Shown piece by piece: positions 25,055 to 34,259 of a stretch of 64,000 nt of DNA (position 1 is the stretch's first letter; each line of letters starts with the position of its first letter). A program made the translations under genes and the position numbers. The stretch is from assembly GCF_000718515.1 (NCBI RefSeq), contig NZ_JNZS01000022.1, positions 33,223-97,222 on the forward strand, written 5' to 3'. This stretch comes from Micromonospora parva. GTDB lineage: Bacteria > Actinomycetota > Actinomycetes > Mycobacteriales > Micromonosporaceae. The notes under the pieces were generated by a model. The model did not search any database. It had not been told where the DNA came from and was given only the letters and a program-made list of their open reading frames with translations.

Positions 25055-26647
25055 ATGAGCGACTACGGCCACGACCTGGTCTTCGGATCCTTCGTCACGC
25101 CCAGCGCAGGCGATCCGGACCGTACGGTCGGCGTCGCCGTCCTGGCCGAGCAGGTCGGGCTGGACCTGGTCACCTTCCAGGACCACCCGTACCAACCGGC
25201 GTTCCTCGACACCTGGACCCTGCTGAGTTTCGTCGCGGCCCGCACCCACCGGGTGCACCTCGCGGCGAACGTGACGAACCTGCCACTGCGCCCGCCCGCG
25301 GTGCTCGCCCGCAGCGTGGCCAGCCTGGACCTGCTCAGCGGTGGCCGGGTCAGCCTCGGCCTCGGGGCGGGGGCGTTCTGGGACGCCATCGTGGCGATGG
25401 GCGGCCGGCGGTTGACCCCCGGCGAGGGTGTGCGAGCGCTGACGGAGGCCATCGAGGTCATCCGTCAGCTCTGGGACGTCGAGACGCGCGGCGGAGTGCG
25501 GGTCGACGGCGAGTTCTACCGGGTGGTGGGCGCCAAGCGCGGACCCGCCCCAGCCCACCACACGCCGATCTGGCTGGGCGCGTACAAGCCCCGGATGCTC
25601 CAGCTCACCGGCCGTCGGGCCGACGGCTGGCTGCCCTCGCTGGGCTACCTCCAGCCCGGCGACCTGGCCAAGGGCAACGCGATCATCGATGACGCCGCGC
25701 GGGAGGCCGGCCGCTCACCGCGGGACGTGCGCCGGCTGCTCAACATCGCCGGACAGTTCTCGGCCGTCGGACGCGGCCCGTTGGACGGGCCCGCCGAGCA
25801 GTGGGCCGAGGAGCTGGCCGAGCTGGCGGTGGAGGACGGCGTCGGCACCTTCATCCTGGCCAGCGACGACCCCGACGACCTGCGCCGCTTCGCCGGCGAG
25901 GTCGCCCCCGCCGTCCGCGAGCTGGTCGCGGCCGAACGGGAGCAGGGCGCGGCACCGGGGCGTACGCCAGGACAGCCGGAGCCGGAGCCGGAGCCGGAGC
26001 CGGTCGTCGCGGCGCCGGTGCGGGGGAGCCGCGCCACCGCGACCGGCGGCGCGTTCGCCGTGGTGCCGACCCCCGACGACGGTGTGCGGCGAAGCGAGCG
26101 GCGGGTGTGGGACGAGTCGACCCGGCCGAGCGGGCCCGCGCCGGACCCGGAGCGCACCTACACCCCGCAGGAGCAGGCCACCGGTGCGCACCTCGTGCAG
26201 ATCCACGACGGTCTGCGCGCCGAGCTGGCCCAGATTCACGACCTGATCGACCAGGTGGCGGCCGGCGAGATCGACGCCGGCGCGGCCCGCTCCCACATCA
26301 ACACGATGACCATGCGGCAGAACCGGTGGACGCTCGGCGTCTACTGCGAGTCGTACTGCCGCATCGTCACCACCCACCACACCATCGAGGACCAGTCGTT
26401 CTTCCCCCGGTTGCGGGCGCGCGACCCTCGGCTCGGCCCGGTGGTCGACCGGTTGGAGCAGGAGCACCACGTCATCCACGACGTGCTGGAGGGCGTCGAC
26501 CGGGCGCTGGTCGCGTACGTCGGGTCCCCGGACGGCCTCGCCGAGCTGCGGGCGGCGGTGGACCTGCTGACCGACGCTCTCCTGTCGCACCTCAGCTACG
26601 AGGAGCGGGAGTTGGTCGAGCCGTTGGCGCGGTTGGGCATCGCCTGA
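25055..26647 (+). CDS. Luciferase-like flavin monooxygenase fused to a hemerythrin (HHE) domain
   Basis: A 530-residue fusion. Residues 1-300 are an LLM-class F420/FMN-dependent oxidoreductase (DLVTFQDHPYQPAFLDTWTL, SGGRVSLGLGAGAFWDAI). Residues 305-365 are a disordered linker with a PEPEPEPEP run encoded by a CCGGAG-type repeat at 25977-26003. Residues 370-525 are a four-helix HHE domain with likely diiron ligands in LVQIHDGL, THHTIEDQSFFPRL, EQEHHVIHD and LSHLSYEERELVEPL. Joining a flavin oxidoreductase to an oxygen- or NO-binding diiron domain suggests coupled redox or gas sensing. The MarR gene is divergent. Confidence 0.88.
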   Translation: MSDYGHDLVFGSFVTPSAGDPDRTVGVAVLAEQVGLDLVTFQDHPYQPAFLDTWTLLSFVAARTHRVHLAANVTNLPLRPPAVLARSVASLDLLSGGRVSLGLGAGAFWDAIVAMGGRRLTPGEGVRALTEAIEVIRQLWDVETRGGVRVDGEFYRVVGAKRGPAPAHHTPIWLGAYKPRMLQLTGRRADGWLPSLGYLQPGDLAKGNAIIDDAAREAGRSPRDVRRLLNIAGQFSAVGRGPLDGPAEQWAEELAELAVEDGVGTFILASDDPDDLRRFAGEVAPAVRELVAAEREQGAAPGRTPGQPEPEPEPEPVVAAPVRGSRATATGGAFAVVPTPDDGVRRSERRVWDESTRPSGPAPDPERTYTPQEQATGAHLVQIHDGLRAELAQIHDLIDQVAAGEIDAGAARSHINTMTMRQNRWTLGVYCESYCRIVTTHHTIEDQSFFPRLRARDPRLGPVVDRLEQEHHVIHDVLEGVDRALVAYVGSPDGLAELRAAVDLLTDALLSHLSYEERELVEPLARLGIA

Positions 26648-26689
26648 TCGGCGGGGCGCCGCAGCGGCGGGGGTTCCCCGATCTGATCT

Positions 26690-26703
26690 GAGAGGCTACT
26701 CTC
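26690..26703. promoter_or_regulatory. Dyad over the start region of the ArsR-like gene
   Basis: GAGAG-GCTA-CTCTC is a perfect five-base-arm dyad ending five bases before the ATG at 26709. A further TCTCTCA follows inside the first codons. Its place suits autorepression by the ArsR-like protein. Confidence 0.4.
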
Positions 26704-26708
26704 GAAAC

Positions 26709-27305
26709 ATGTCTCTCAAGAATCCGTACGGGGATTTCGAGATCACCGAACCGCAGGCGCTCCGGGCGCTGGCCCATCCGGTCCGGCTGGCCATCCTCGA
26801 CCGCCTCCAGCGGCACGGGCCGGCCACCGCCACCGGGCTCTCGCCGCACGTCGGGGCCACCCCGTCGGTGGTCAGCTGGCACCTGCGACACCTCGCCACG
26901 TTCGGCCTGGTCGTCGACGCGGAGGGCACCGCCAGCAAGCGTGAGCGCTGGTGGCAGGCCGCGGCCCGGGGCTTCCGCTTCGAGCTGCCCGACGACGCCG
27001 AGGGGCAGGCCGCCGGCCGGCAACTCCGCGGCGAGATGTTCGCCAGGGCCGCCGAGGCGCCACAACAGTGGCTGCTGCACGACGAGCCCCGGCTGGACGC
27101 GCAGTGGCGCGGCGTGGCCGGCGTGGCCGACACCCGGTTCGTGGCCACCCCCGAGGAGCTTCAGCAGTTGGAGGCCGCCATCGAGGAACTGCTCGCCCCG
27201 TACGTGCGGCGCAAGGACGACGACACGTCGCCGACCGACGCGCGAACCGTGCGGATGCTGCGCTACCTGCTGCCCGAACCCGGCGACGACCCGGCCGCGT
27301 CATGA
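26709..27305 (+). CDS. ArsR-type winged-helix regulator of the adjacent MFS gene
   Basis: A 198-residue helix-turn-helix protein. The domain is at residues 15-80 (LRALAHPVRLAILDRLQRHG, then TPSVVSWHLRHLATFGLV). The rest is a helical effector part rich in Glu and Gln (PEELQQLEAAIEELL). No metal-binding cysteines are seen, so it is not a classical metal sensor. Its stop overlaps the MFS start (ATGA), giving a regulator-exporter operon. A dyad overlaps the start region. Confidence 0.85.
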   Translation: MSLKNPYGDFEITEPQALRALAHPVRLAILDRLQRHGPATATGLSPHVGATPSVVSWHLRHLATFGLVVDAEGTASKRERWWQAAARGFRFELPDDAEGQAAGRQLRGEMFARAAEAPQQWLLHDEPRLDAQWRGVAGVADTRFVATPEELQQLEAAIEELLAPYVRRKDDDTSPTDARTVRMLRYLLPEPGDDPAAS

Positions 27306-28558
27306 CCGCCACCGCCACCGCCACCGCGCCGCCCCTGCACCGCGACCGGCGGTTCCGCACCTTCTGGATCAGCGAGACGATCTCCCAGTTCGGCGACCGG
27401 ATCAGCGAACTGGCCCTACCGCTGATCGCCGTCACCCTGCTCACCGCGACACCCGTGCAGGTCAGCGTCCTCACCGCGTTGATCTGGCTGCCCAACCTGC
27501 TGGGCCTGATCCTGGGTGCCTGGGTGGACCAGCGCACCCACAAACGCCGACTCCTGATCATCGCGGACCTGATCCGCGCCGCGGTGCTGCTCAGCCTGCC
27601 GGTGGCCTACCTGTTCGACGCGATCACCCTCACCCAGCTCTACCTGGTGGCACTGCTCACCGGCGTCGGGGCGGTGCTCTTCGCCATGGCGCGTCAGGCG
27701 TTCTTCGTCGCCCTGGTGCCGCGCTCGGCGTACGTCGACGCGACCAGCAAGCTCAGCATGAGCCGGTCGCTGTCCTTCATCGCCGGCCCGGCAGTCGGCG
27801 GTGGGCTGGTCCAGGCGCTCAGCGGCCCGGTCGCGATCGTCGTCGACGCGGTGTCCTTCCTCGGCTCCGCGATGCTGCTCAGCCGCATCCCGGTGACCGA
27901 GCCACCGCCCCCGCCCCGTCGGACGTCGACGTTCGGCCTGGTCCGCGAAGGGCTGGTGCTGGTGCTGCGGCACCCGGTGCTGCGGGCCGCCCTCGGCTGC
28001 ACCAGCACCGTCAACTTCTTCACCTTCATCGCCAGCGCGTTGCTGGTGCTCTACGCCAGCCGTGACCTCGGCCTGTCGGCCGGCGCGATCGGCATCGCCT
28101 TCGGGTTCGGCGCGCTTGGCGGCTTCGCGGGCGCGGCGCTCGCCCCACGGATCTCGCGCGCGATCGGCCTGGGCCGCACCGCCATGATCGGCGCGGTGCT
28201 CTTTCCCGCACCGCTGGCACTGACCGCTCTGGTGTCCGGACCCACCTGGGCGAAGGTGGCCATGCTGGCGGCCATCGAGCTGGTCTCCAGCGTCGGCGTG
28301 ATGCTGATGGACGTGAACCTCAACGCCCTCCTCACCGCCGTGACACCCGACGACGCGCGAGGACGTCGGGCCGGCGCCTACAGCGCCGTCAACTACGGCA
28401 TCCGACCGCTCGGCGCGCTGGTCGGTGGCGCGTTGGGCACCACCATCGGGCTACGGCCCACCATGGTCATCGCCGGCCTGGGGGGCGTGCTCGCCGTGCT
28501 GTGGTTGCTCGCGTCACCGGTGCGCCAGATCAGAACCCTCGACGAACCGGCGGCCTGA
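27302..28558 (+). CDS. MFS exporter, EntS/MFS_3 type
   Basis: A 418-residue major facilitator protein with about twelve hydrophobic segments. The N-terminal FRTFWISETISQFGDRISEL and the loop GAWVDQRTHKRRLLIIAD match the EntS/MFS_3 group, which exports siderophores or drugs. The mid-protein SKLSMSRSLSFIAGPAVGGG is another family feature. The ATG overlaps the stop of the ArsR-like regulator, so expression is coupled to it. The substrate is not predictable. Confidence 0.87.
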   Translation: MTATATATAPPLHRDRRFRTFWISETISQFGDRISELALPLIAVTLLTATPVQVSVLTALIWLPNLLGLILGAWVDQRTHKRRLLIIADLIRAAVLLSLPVAYLFDAITLTQLYLVALLTGVGAVLFAMARQAFFVALVPRSAYVDATSKLSMSRSLSFIAGPAVGGGLVQALSGPVAIVVDAVSFLGSAMLLSRIPVTEPPPPPRRTSTFGLVREGLVLVLRHPVLRAALGCTSTVNFFTFIASALLVLYASRDLGLSAGAIGIAFGFGALGGFAGAALAPRISRAIGLGRTAMIGAVLFPAPLALTALVSGPTWAKVAMLAAIELVSSVGVMLMDVNLNALLTAVTPDDARGRRAGAYSAVNYGIRPLGALVGGALGTTIGLRPTMVIAGLGGVLAVLWLLASPVRQIRTLDEPAA

Positions 28559-28559
28559 C

Positions 28560-28618
28560 CACAGGGGCGGGGCCCGGTCGCGCCGCCGGGCTCGCGCCCC
28601 GAACGGGCGGCGCCTGTG
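28560..28618. terminator. Nested GC hairpin between convergent genes
   Basis: CACAGG (28560-28565) pairs with CCTGTG (28613-28618), and inside it GCCCGG (28572-28577) pairs with CCGGGC (28586-28591). It lies between the MFS gene and the convergent hydrolase gene. The structure is imperfect, so the call is tentative. Confidence 0.35.
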
Positions 28619-28637
28619 CGCGGATCGCGCCACCGGG

Positions 28638-29333
28638 TCAGGCGACCTCCGCCAGCAGCACCCGGGCCAGCTCGGCGGGCTGGGAGAACATCGGCCAGTG
28701 GCCGGTGTCCATCGTGACGAGTCGCCAGTGGTCGCTGGTCAGCAGCGAGGCCACCGTGTCGTTGGGCTCTGGCCCGTCGAGCAGGCACTTCACGTACGTC
28801 GCCGGCAGCTCACCCAGTGGTCGGCTCAACACGGCCGGCTCGGTCAGCGTGCCACCCGGGTGTGGAGTGGACCCCTCCACCAGGCGCGCGATCTGCCCGT
28901 CGGTGAGACCCTGACCGTCGAGATCGGCAGCGCCGAGCGGAGCCCAGTGCCCGCCGTTGTCGGCGAGCTGCGCCTCGAAGGTCGCCTGGCCCTGCCACCA
29001 ACCGGAGGCGAACGACCCGCCGTCGACAGGCACCTCGGAGTCGACGAAGACCACCCGGGTCAACCGGTCACCGATCCGCTCGGCGGCCTGACCCACCGGG
29101 ATGCCCGAGTAACTGTGCCCGACCAACACCACGTCGCGCAGGTCGCGGCGCTCGATCTCGTCGACGATGTCCCGCACGTGGGTCTGCTGCCCGGCGGGCA
29201 CCTCCCGCCGCTCGGCGAGACCGGAGAGGGTCAGCGGGTGGGTGCCGTGGCCGGCCGCCCGCAGCGGCGGGACCACCTCGTCCCACGCCCACGACCCCAA
29301 CCACGCCCCCGCCACCAACACGAAATCAGCCAT
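28638..29333 (-). CDS. Alpha/beta hydrolase
   Basis: A 231-residue hydrolase. The oxyanion region is LVAGAWLGSWAWDEV at residues 6-20, the nucleophile elbow GHSYSG near residue 73, and the catalytic His in DTGHWPMFSQP near 210. It belongs to the esterase/salicylate-methylesterase-like group. A small hairpin at 29351 separates it from the upstream gene. The substrate is unknown. Confidence 0.85.
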   Translation of the reverse strand: MADFVLVAGAWLGSWAWDEVVPPLRAAGHGTHPLTLSGLAERREVPAGQQTHVRDIVDEIERRDLRDVVLVGHSYSGIPVGQAAERIGDRLTRVVFVDSEVPVDGGSFASGWWQGQATFEAQLADNGGHWAPLGAADLDGQGLTDGQIARLVEGSTPHPGGTLTEPAVLSRPLGELPATYVKCLLDGPEPNDTVASLLTSDHWRLVTMDTGHWPMFSQPAELARVLLAEVA

Positions 29334-29350
29334 GGCGCGGAGCCTAACGG

Positions 29351-29367
29351 CGACCTGCGACAGGTCG
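29351..29367 (-). terminator. Small hairpin after the royal-jelly-like gene
   Basis: CGACCTG and CAGGTCG are perfect seven-base arms around CGA. It lies about 100 bases past the end of the gene at 29468 and 18 bases before the hydrolase start, so it could be a terminator for the former or an operator for the latter. Confidence 0.35.
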
Positions 29368-29467
29368 GCGGCTCACGACTTCTGCCGGCCTCGGTCGGCG
29401 GACACCTGCGGCGGAACCCGCCGCCGGCGGCACCCACCGCAGCTGGCCACCGGGGGCCGCCGAACAG

Positions 29468-30505
29468 TCAGACGTGGTCGCGCGGGGGCGGCCCGGCCTC
29501 GACGGGCATCCGGTAGATGTGCACCGGGTAGTCGACGGCCGACCGCCCGCCGTCGAGCCCGGCGGTCAGGTGCAGCTGGGCCGCCGGCATCCAGAGCCGG
29601 GCCTCGGCGTCGATCCACATCGCGTCCACCCACGCCAGCCGGGGATCGGCGACCAGCGTCCGGACGCTGCGGTCGGGTGCGAGGGCGAGGACACGTCGTC
29701 GTTCCACGTCGCTGAGGTAGATGGTGCCGGTGGCGTCGATGGCAGTGCCACCGGTGCTGGGTGTCTCGCACCACCGTTCGACCCGCCGGGCCAGCTCGTC
29801 GGCGGACACCGACGGATCGTCCAACCAGCGGGTGGCGATCCGGGACATCCCGCCGGAGGCCGGCTGGTAGTAGAGCCAGCGACCGTCCGGCGACACCTCC
29901 AGCTGGTCGACGTGCAGGCGTACCTCGGCACCGTCCGGGTCACGCAGCACGCGACCGTCGGCGACCAACGGCCCGCCCACCGTGCTCGGATGCCCGTCCA
30001 GCACCCGCCGGGACCGACCCGAGTCGAGGTCCAGCACGATGATGCCGGCGGCCCCGGCGTCGCTGAGGTACGCCACCGGGCCGTTGAACCGGACATCGTC
30101 GACGTAACTGTCCGGGTGGACCGCCTCGTCGAGGTGGTAGACCCGATCCACCTGGTCGCCGTCGAGGTTCACCACGATCAGCCGAGCGCCGCCCGGCACC
30201 TGCGCGGAGCCGAGCTGGGGCGTGCCCGAGTCGACGATCCACAACCGGCCGTCCGGGCCGACGCGCAAGCCGTTGACGTGCACGAACGCCCCGTCCGGCG
30301 GCTGGTCGGCGCGATTCCACGCGGCGTCGGGGTACGGCTCACGCCGGCCGTCCGGCAGCGCCTCGACCACCTGCACGCCGGGCCGGTCCGCCGACGGGTA
30401 GCTGAGAAACACCCGCCCGCGCACTGTTGTCACACCGGTGCACACCCGGCTCTCGTGCAGCACCGACGTCAACCGGGGAGCCTCCTCGGTGGGCAGCGAC
30501 GACAT
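29468..30505 (-). CDS. Major-royal-jelly/SMP-30-like beta-propeller protein
   Basis: A 345-residue beta-propeller. Repeats such as NGLRVGPDGRLWIVDSG, VAYLSDAGAAGIIVLDLDSG and GTIYLSDVERRRVLAL match the MRJP/yellow and gluconolactonase-like folds. There is no signal peptide. The ATG at 30505 has GAGGAG about ten bases in front, better than the GTG 15 bases earlier. Enzyme activity, if any, would be lactone hydrolysis, but the sequence does not prove it. Confidence 0.75.
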   Translation of the reverse strand: MSSLPTEEAPRLTSVLHESRVCTGVTTVRGRVFLSYPSADRPGVQVVEALPDGRREPYPDAAWNRADQPPDGAFVHVNGLRVGPDGRLWIVDSGTPQLGSAQVPGGARLIVVNLDGDQVDRVYHLDEAVHPDSYVDDVRFNGPVAYLSDAGAAGIIVLDLDSGRSRRVLDGHPSTVGGPLVADGRVLRDPDGAEVRLHVDQLEVSPDGRWLYYQPASGGMSRIATRWLDDPSVSADELARRVERWCETPSTGGTAIDATGTIYLSDVERRRVLALAPDRSVRTLVADPRLAWVDAMWIDAEARLWMPAAQLHLTAGLDGGRSAVDYPVHIYRMPVEAGPPPRDHV

Positions 30506-30694
30506 CGACCCGCTCCTCACCCGCCCGCCGGCGTCCTCGGCTCACGCCGGTGCCGACGGCTCCGGCCGTTCGGCGCGGTATCCCCGGCGCCTGCCGGCCG
30601 AAACCGCCGGTCGCAGGGCACCGCTGATCGCACGGCACGCCGGTTGCGGGGCACCACCGCCGACGGTCAGCCGCCCGCAGGCAGCGCCCGGCGC

Positions 30695-31117
30695 TCAGCC
30701 GGTCGGCGGTGCTGGCGGGCCGACCCGGCCCGCGAGCCGCTTCGGGGCCATCACGCAGTAGCTCTCGGTGAGCAACTCACCCACCTCCTCCCAGTCGGTG
30801 TCCCCGTCCACGATCATGCCCAGCACGTTCGCAGCCCAGTCCGGTTTGTAGAACGGGTGGCCCACGCCGAGGAGCCCGGCGATCTCGTCGAGGGGCGACC
30901 GGAAGGTCAGCAGGCAGGCGGGCCGGTCGAGGGCGGCAGCCCGGGCGTGGACCGGCTGACGGTCGGTGTCGACGGTGAGCACGTGGGCGAAGGTCCGCTT
31001 GCGGATGCGCCAGCGGATGCCCACCCAGGCGGGCTCTTCGTAGGTCTCCGGCAGCCCGAGGCAGATCGGCCGCAGCCGGTCGAGGACCTCGGGTGGGACG
31101 TCTCCAGGTGCGGTCAC
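30695..31117 (-). CDS. MmcQ/YjbR-family protein
   Basis: A 140-residue protein of the MmcQ/YjbR DNA-binding-like fold. Conserved pieces are CLGLPETYEEPAWVGIRWRI near residue 19 and GHPFYKPDWAANVLGMIVDG, followed by the LLTESYCVMAPKRLAG tail. The GTG at 31117 gives the usual family length; longer readings have no conserved extension. No partner is evident, and it is divergent from the acyl-CoA dehydrogenase gene. The biological role of the family is poorly known. Confidence 0.8.
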   Translation of the reverse strand: MTAPGDVPPEVLDRLRPICLGLPETYEEPAWVGIRWRIRKRTFAHVLTVDTDRQPVHARAAALDRPACLLTFRSPLDEIAGLLGVGHPFYKPDWAANVLGMIVDGDTDWEEVGELLTESYCVMAPKRLAGRVGPPAPPTG

Positions 31118-31265
31118 GGGCAACGACGCTAACCGGTGGGTGTGACAAGTCCCGCCCGTCGAACCCGGGCCGGGCCGGTGGTGCGGGCCCTGCCGATCGG
31201 CCAGGATGGGCGGGGCGACACTGGGCCGTCGCCCCGCCCACCCCCCGTGCCCGCTGAGGAGTGCC

Positions 31266-33068
31266 GTGCCGTCCACCCTGCTCTCCCGCCGTGACCTCGA
31301 CTTCCTGCTGCACGAGTGGCTGCGGGTGGCCGACCTCGTCGAGCGCCCCCGCTACGCCGAGCACTCCCGGGAGACCTTCGACGACGCCCTGGACCTCGCC
31401 GAGCGGGTGGCCACCGAGCAGTTCGCCCCGCACAACCGGGCCGCCGACCTCGCCGAGCCGACCTTCGACGGGCAGCGGGTGCGGCTGATCCCGCAGGTCC
31501 GGGCGGCGTTGGACAGCTTCGCCGAGACGGGCCTGCTCACCGCCGGGCTGGACGCCACCGTCGGTGGCCTGCAACTGCCGCACGCGGTCGCCGCGGCCTG
31601 CTTCACCTGGTTCCAGGCCGCCAACGTGGCCACCTCCGCGTACCCGTTCCTCACCCTGGGCAACGCCAACCTGCTGCTGGCGCACGGCAGTCCCGAGCAG
31701 GTGGACACGTACGTGCGGCCCATGTTGGACGGTCGGTTCTTCGGCACCATGTGCCTGTCCGAGCCGCACGCCGGCAGCTCACTGGCCGACATCACCACCC
31801 GCGCCGAGCCGCAGGCGGACGGCACGTACCGGCTCTTCGGCACCAAGATGTGGATCTCCGGTGGTGATCACGAGTTGGCGGAGAACATCGTCCACCTGGT
31901 GCTGGCCCGCATTCCGGGCGCGCCGCCCGGGGTCAAGGGCATCTCGCTGTTCATCGTGCCCAAGGTGCTGGTCGGCCCGGACGGGTCGCTCGGCGACCGT
32001 AACGACGTGGTGTTGGCGGGGCTCAACCACAAGATGGGGTTCCGGGGCACCACGAACACCCTGCTCAGCTTCGGCGACGGCGCGCACACCCCGGCCGGTC
32101 GCCCCGGAGCGGTCGGGCATCTGGTGGGCGCGCCCCATCAGGGTCTCGCGCAGATGTTCCACATGATGAACGAGGCCCGGATCGGGGTCGGGGCCGGCGC
32201 GACCGCGTTGGGTTACACCGGCTACCTCAAGAGCCTGGCGTACGCGAAGGAGAGGCCACAGGGCCGGCCGGTCGGCGCGAAGGACCCGGCCACCGCACAG
32301 GTGCCGATCATCGACCACCCCGACGTACGACGGATGCTGCTGGCCCAGAAGAGCTACGTGGAGGGGGCGCTGGCACTGGTGCTCTACTGCGCGCGGCTGC
32401 TCGACGAGCAGAAGACCGCACCTTCCGAGGCCGACCGCGAGCGTGCCCACCTGCTGCTGGACGTGCTCACCCCGATCACCAAGAGTTGGCCGTCGCAGTG
32501 GTGCCTGGCCGCCAACGACCTGGCGATCCAGGTGCTCGGCGGCGCTGGCTACACCCGTGACCACGACGTGGAGCAGCACTACCGGGACAACCGGCTCAAC
32601 CCGATCCACGAGGGCACCCACGGCATCCAGGCGCTGGATCTGTTGGGGCGCAAGATGACCATGCAGGGCGGCGCTGGTCTCGTCCTGCTGACCGCGACGA
32701 TCGGCGACACGGTCGAGCGGGCCCGGCAGGCCGGGGGCGAGGCCGCCGCGCTGGCGGGCCGGCTGGCGGCGGCGGTGGACCGGGTCACCGCTGTCACCGG
32801 TCGACTGTGGGCCGACGGTGATCCGGTGCTGGCGCTGGCCAACGCCAGCGCCTACCTGGAGGCCGTCGGGCACGTGGTGATCGCGTGGATGTGGTTGGAG
32901 CAGGTGCTGGCGCTGCCGCCGGAGGGGGCCGGCGACGCGTTCCACGCCGGCAAGCGGCAGGCCGCCCGCTACTTCTTCACCGTCGAGCTGCCCCGCACGG
33001 GGCCGCAGTTCGACCTGCTGGAGAGCCGGGACCGGACCACGCTCGACATGCGGCCGGACTGGTTCTGA
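31266..33068 (+). CDS. Acyl-CoA dehydrogenase, long form
   Basis: A 600-residue acyl-CoA dehydrogenase, longer than the usual 380. The central domain has FGTMCLSEPHAGSSLADITT and KMWISGGDHE, and the FAD-binding C-terminal part LAIQVLGGAGYTRDHDVEQH. The likely catalytic Glu is in NPIHEGTHGIQALDLLGRK. The extra C-terminal 130 residues match the long-chain FadE-like subgroup with an added helical domain. GTG at 31266 is chosen because GAGGAG lies six bases before it. It stands alone, so the acyl chain is unknown. Confidence 0.88.
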   Translation: MPSTLLSRRDLDFLLHEWLRVADLVERPRYAEHSRETFDDALDLAERVATEQFAPHNRAADLAEPTFDGQRVRLIPQVRAALDSFAETGLLTAGLDATVGGLQLPHAVAAACFTWFQAANVATSAYPFLTLGNANLLLAHGSPEQVDTYVRPMLDGRFFGTMCLSEPHAGSSLADITTRAEPQADGTYRLFGTKMWISGGDHELAENIVHLVLARIPGAPPGVKGISLFIVPKVLVGPDGSLGDRNDVVLAGLNHKMGFRGTTNTLLSFGDGAHTPAGRPGAVGHLVGAPHQGLAQMFHMMNEARIGVGAGATALGYTGYLKSLAYAKERPQGRPVGAKDPATAQVPIIDHPDVRRMLLAQKSYVEGALALVLYCARLLDEQKTAPSEADRERAHLLLDVLTPITKSWPSQWCLAANDLAIQVLGGAGYTRDHDVEQHYRDNRLNPIHEGTHGIQALDLLGRKMTMQGGAGLVLLTATIGDTVERARQAGGEAAALAGRLAAAVDRVTAVTGRLWADGDPVLALANASAYLEAVGHVVIAWMWLEQVLALPPEGAGDAFHAGKRQAARYFFTVELPRTGPQFDLLESRDRTTLDMRPDWF

Positions 33069-33072
33069 CCGG

Positions 33073-33249
33073 TCAACGTCGTCGGGACTGGTGGTTCATG
33101 GCCTGCCGCCCCTTGACGACGCCCCAGACGATCACGATCACCAGTGCGATCACACCGATGATGACCAACCAGCGGACCGCTTCGAGAAACAACCCGAGCA
33201 GGATCAGGATACCGGCGACCACGCCGACGACCCAGAGCAGTGCACGCAT
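33073..33249 (-). CDS. Small two-helix membrane protein
   Basis: A 58-residue protein with two hydrophobic segments, LLWVVGVVAGILILLGLFL and WLVIIGVIALVIVIVWGVV, and a basic C terminus (NHQSRRR). The ATG at 33249 has GGGAGG ten bases in front. Similar short proteins are frequent in actinobacteria and have no known function. It ends four bases from the convergent dehydrogenase gene. Confidence 0.75.
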   Translation of the reverse strand: MRALLWVVGVVAGILILLGLFLEAVRWLVIIGVIALVIVIVWGVVKGRQAMNHQSRRR

Positions 33250-33410
33250 GTCGACCTCCCGTAACCGGCCGCGCCTGGTGCGGCCGACCCGGGTACACGT
33301 TCCCCGTCCGGACGGCACCATGCCGATTGATCGACTCGGGTTCCCCGCGGTGGTGGGCCCGGCGCGCCGCGACACCTTGAGGTCCTGATGCGCGGGTCGA
33401 TCCGGGGCGC

Positions 33411-34130
33411 TCAGCCGTCGGCGCGCGCCACGTAGACGGTGTTGGCCGACTCGCCACCGGTCAGCGGGTTGGCGAACGGCACGACGTGCGCCCGCACGTC
33501 CACGAACACCTCGGTGAGCGACGCGGTGAACTCGGCGTCCGGCGGGTCGTCCGACCAGAGCGCGAAGACACCCCCGGGCCGCAGCAGGGCGGCCAGGCGG
33601 CGTAAACCGGCCGGCGGGTAGAACGCCGCGTGGCTCGGGTGCAGGACGTTGCGGGGGGAGTGGTCGACGTCGAGCAGCACGGCGTCGAAGCGTCGACCGG
33701 GCACCTCGCTGTCGAAACCGGTGTCACCGGCGACCGCCGCGAAGAAGTCGGCCTGCACGAAGCGGGTCCGGGGGTCCTCGGCGAGCCCCGCCGCGAACGG
33801 CAGCAGCCCGCGCCGGTGCCAGTCGATCACGTCCTCGATCGCCTCCACCACGAGCAGTGAGCGCACCCGGGGGTCGCCCAGCGCCGCGCAGGCGGTGTAG
33901 CCCAACCCGAGACCGCCCACCACCACGTCGAGCGAGTCACCGGTCACCTCGGCGAGGCCGAGCCGGGCCAGCTCGATCTCCGCGACCGGGAAGAGGCTGG
34001 ACATCAGATACTCGTCGTCGAGCTTGACCTCGTACACCTCGACCTGGAGTGCCGGGTCCCGGCGCCGGCGCAGGCTGATCGCGCCGATCGGAGTCTCCCG
34101 CCAGGCCAGCTCTTCGAAACGCGCGCCCAC
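33411..34130 (-). CDS. Spermidine-synthase-like methyltransferase-fold protein
   Basis: A 239-residue Rossmann-fold protein. The nucleotide-type glycine loop is VVVGGLGLGYTA near residue 70, followed by the acidic VVEAIEDVIDWH and then FDAVLLDVDHSP. These are typical of the spermidine-synthase/spermine-synthase-like group. The canonical DGGDG-type signature is altered, so aminopropyl transfer is uncertain. The GTG at 34130 is chosen; AGAGGG lies upstream. The next gene, eccB, is divergent. Confidence 0.75.
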   Translation of the reverse strand: MGARFEELAWRETPIGAISLRRRRDPALQVEVYEVKLDDEYLMSSLFPVAEIELARLGLAEVTGDSLDVVVGGLGLGYTACAALGDPRVRSLLVVEAIEDVIDWHRRGLLPFAAGLAEDPRTRFVQADFFAAVAGDTGFDSEVPGRRFDAVLLDVDHSPRNVLHPSHAAFYPPAGLRRLAALLRPGGVFALWSDDPPDAEFTASLTEVFVDVRAHVVPFANPLTGGESANTVYVARADG

Positions 34131-34259
34131 GGGTGCCCTCTCGCCGCCGGATTCGTCCCCGGATGGTACCGGTTGCCCCGCCACCGACGGCCACGCAGGG
34201 TCCACGGGACATCGACGCAGCGCATATCCTGTGCCCGGCCGATCCACCGGAGGGGACTC

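Noticed and set aside
25977..26003. CCGGAG repeats as a microsatellite or CRISPR-like array
   Set aside because: They simply encode the PEPEPEPEP linker of the luciferase-hemerythrin fusion.
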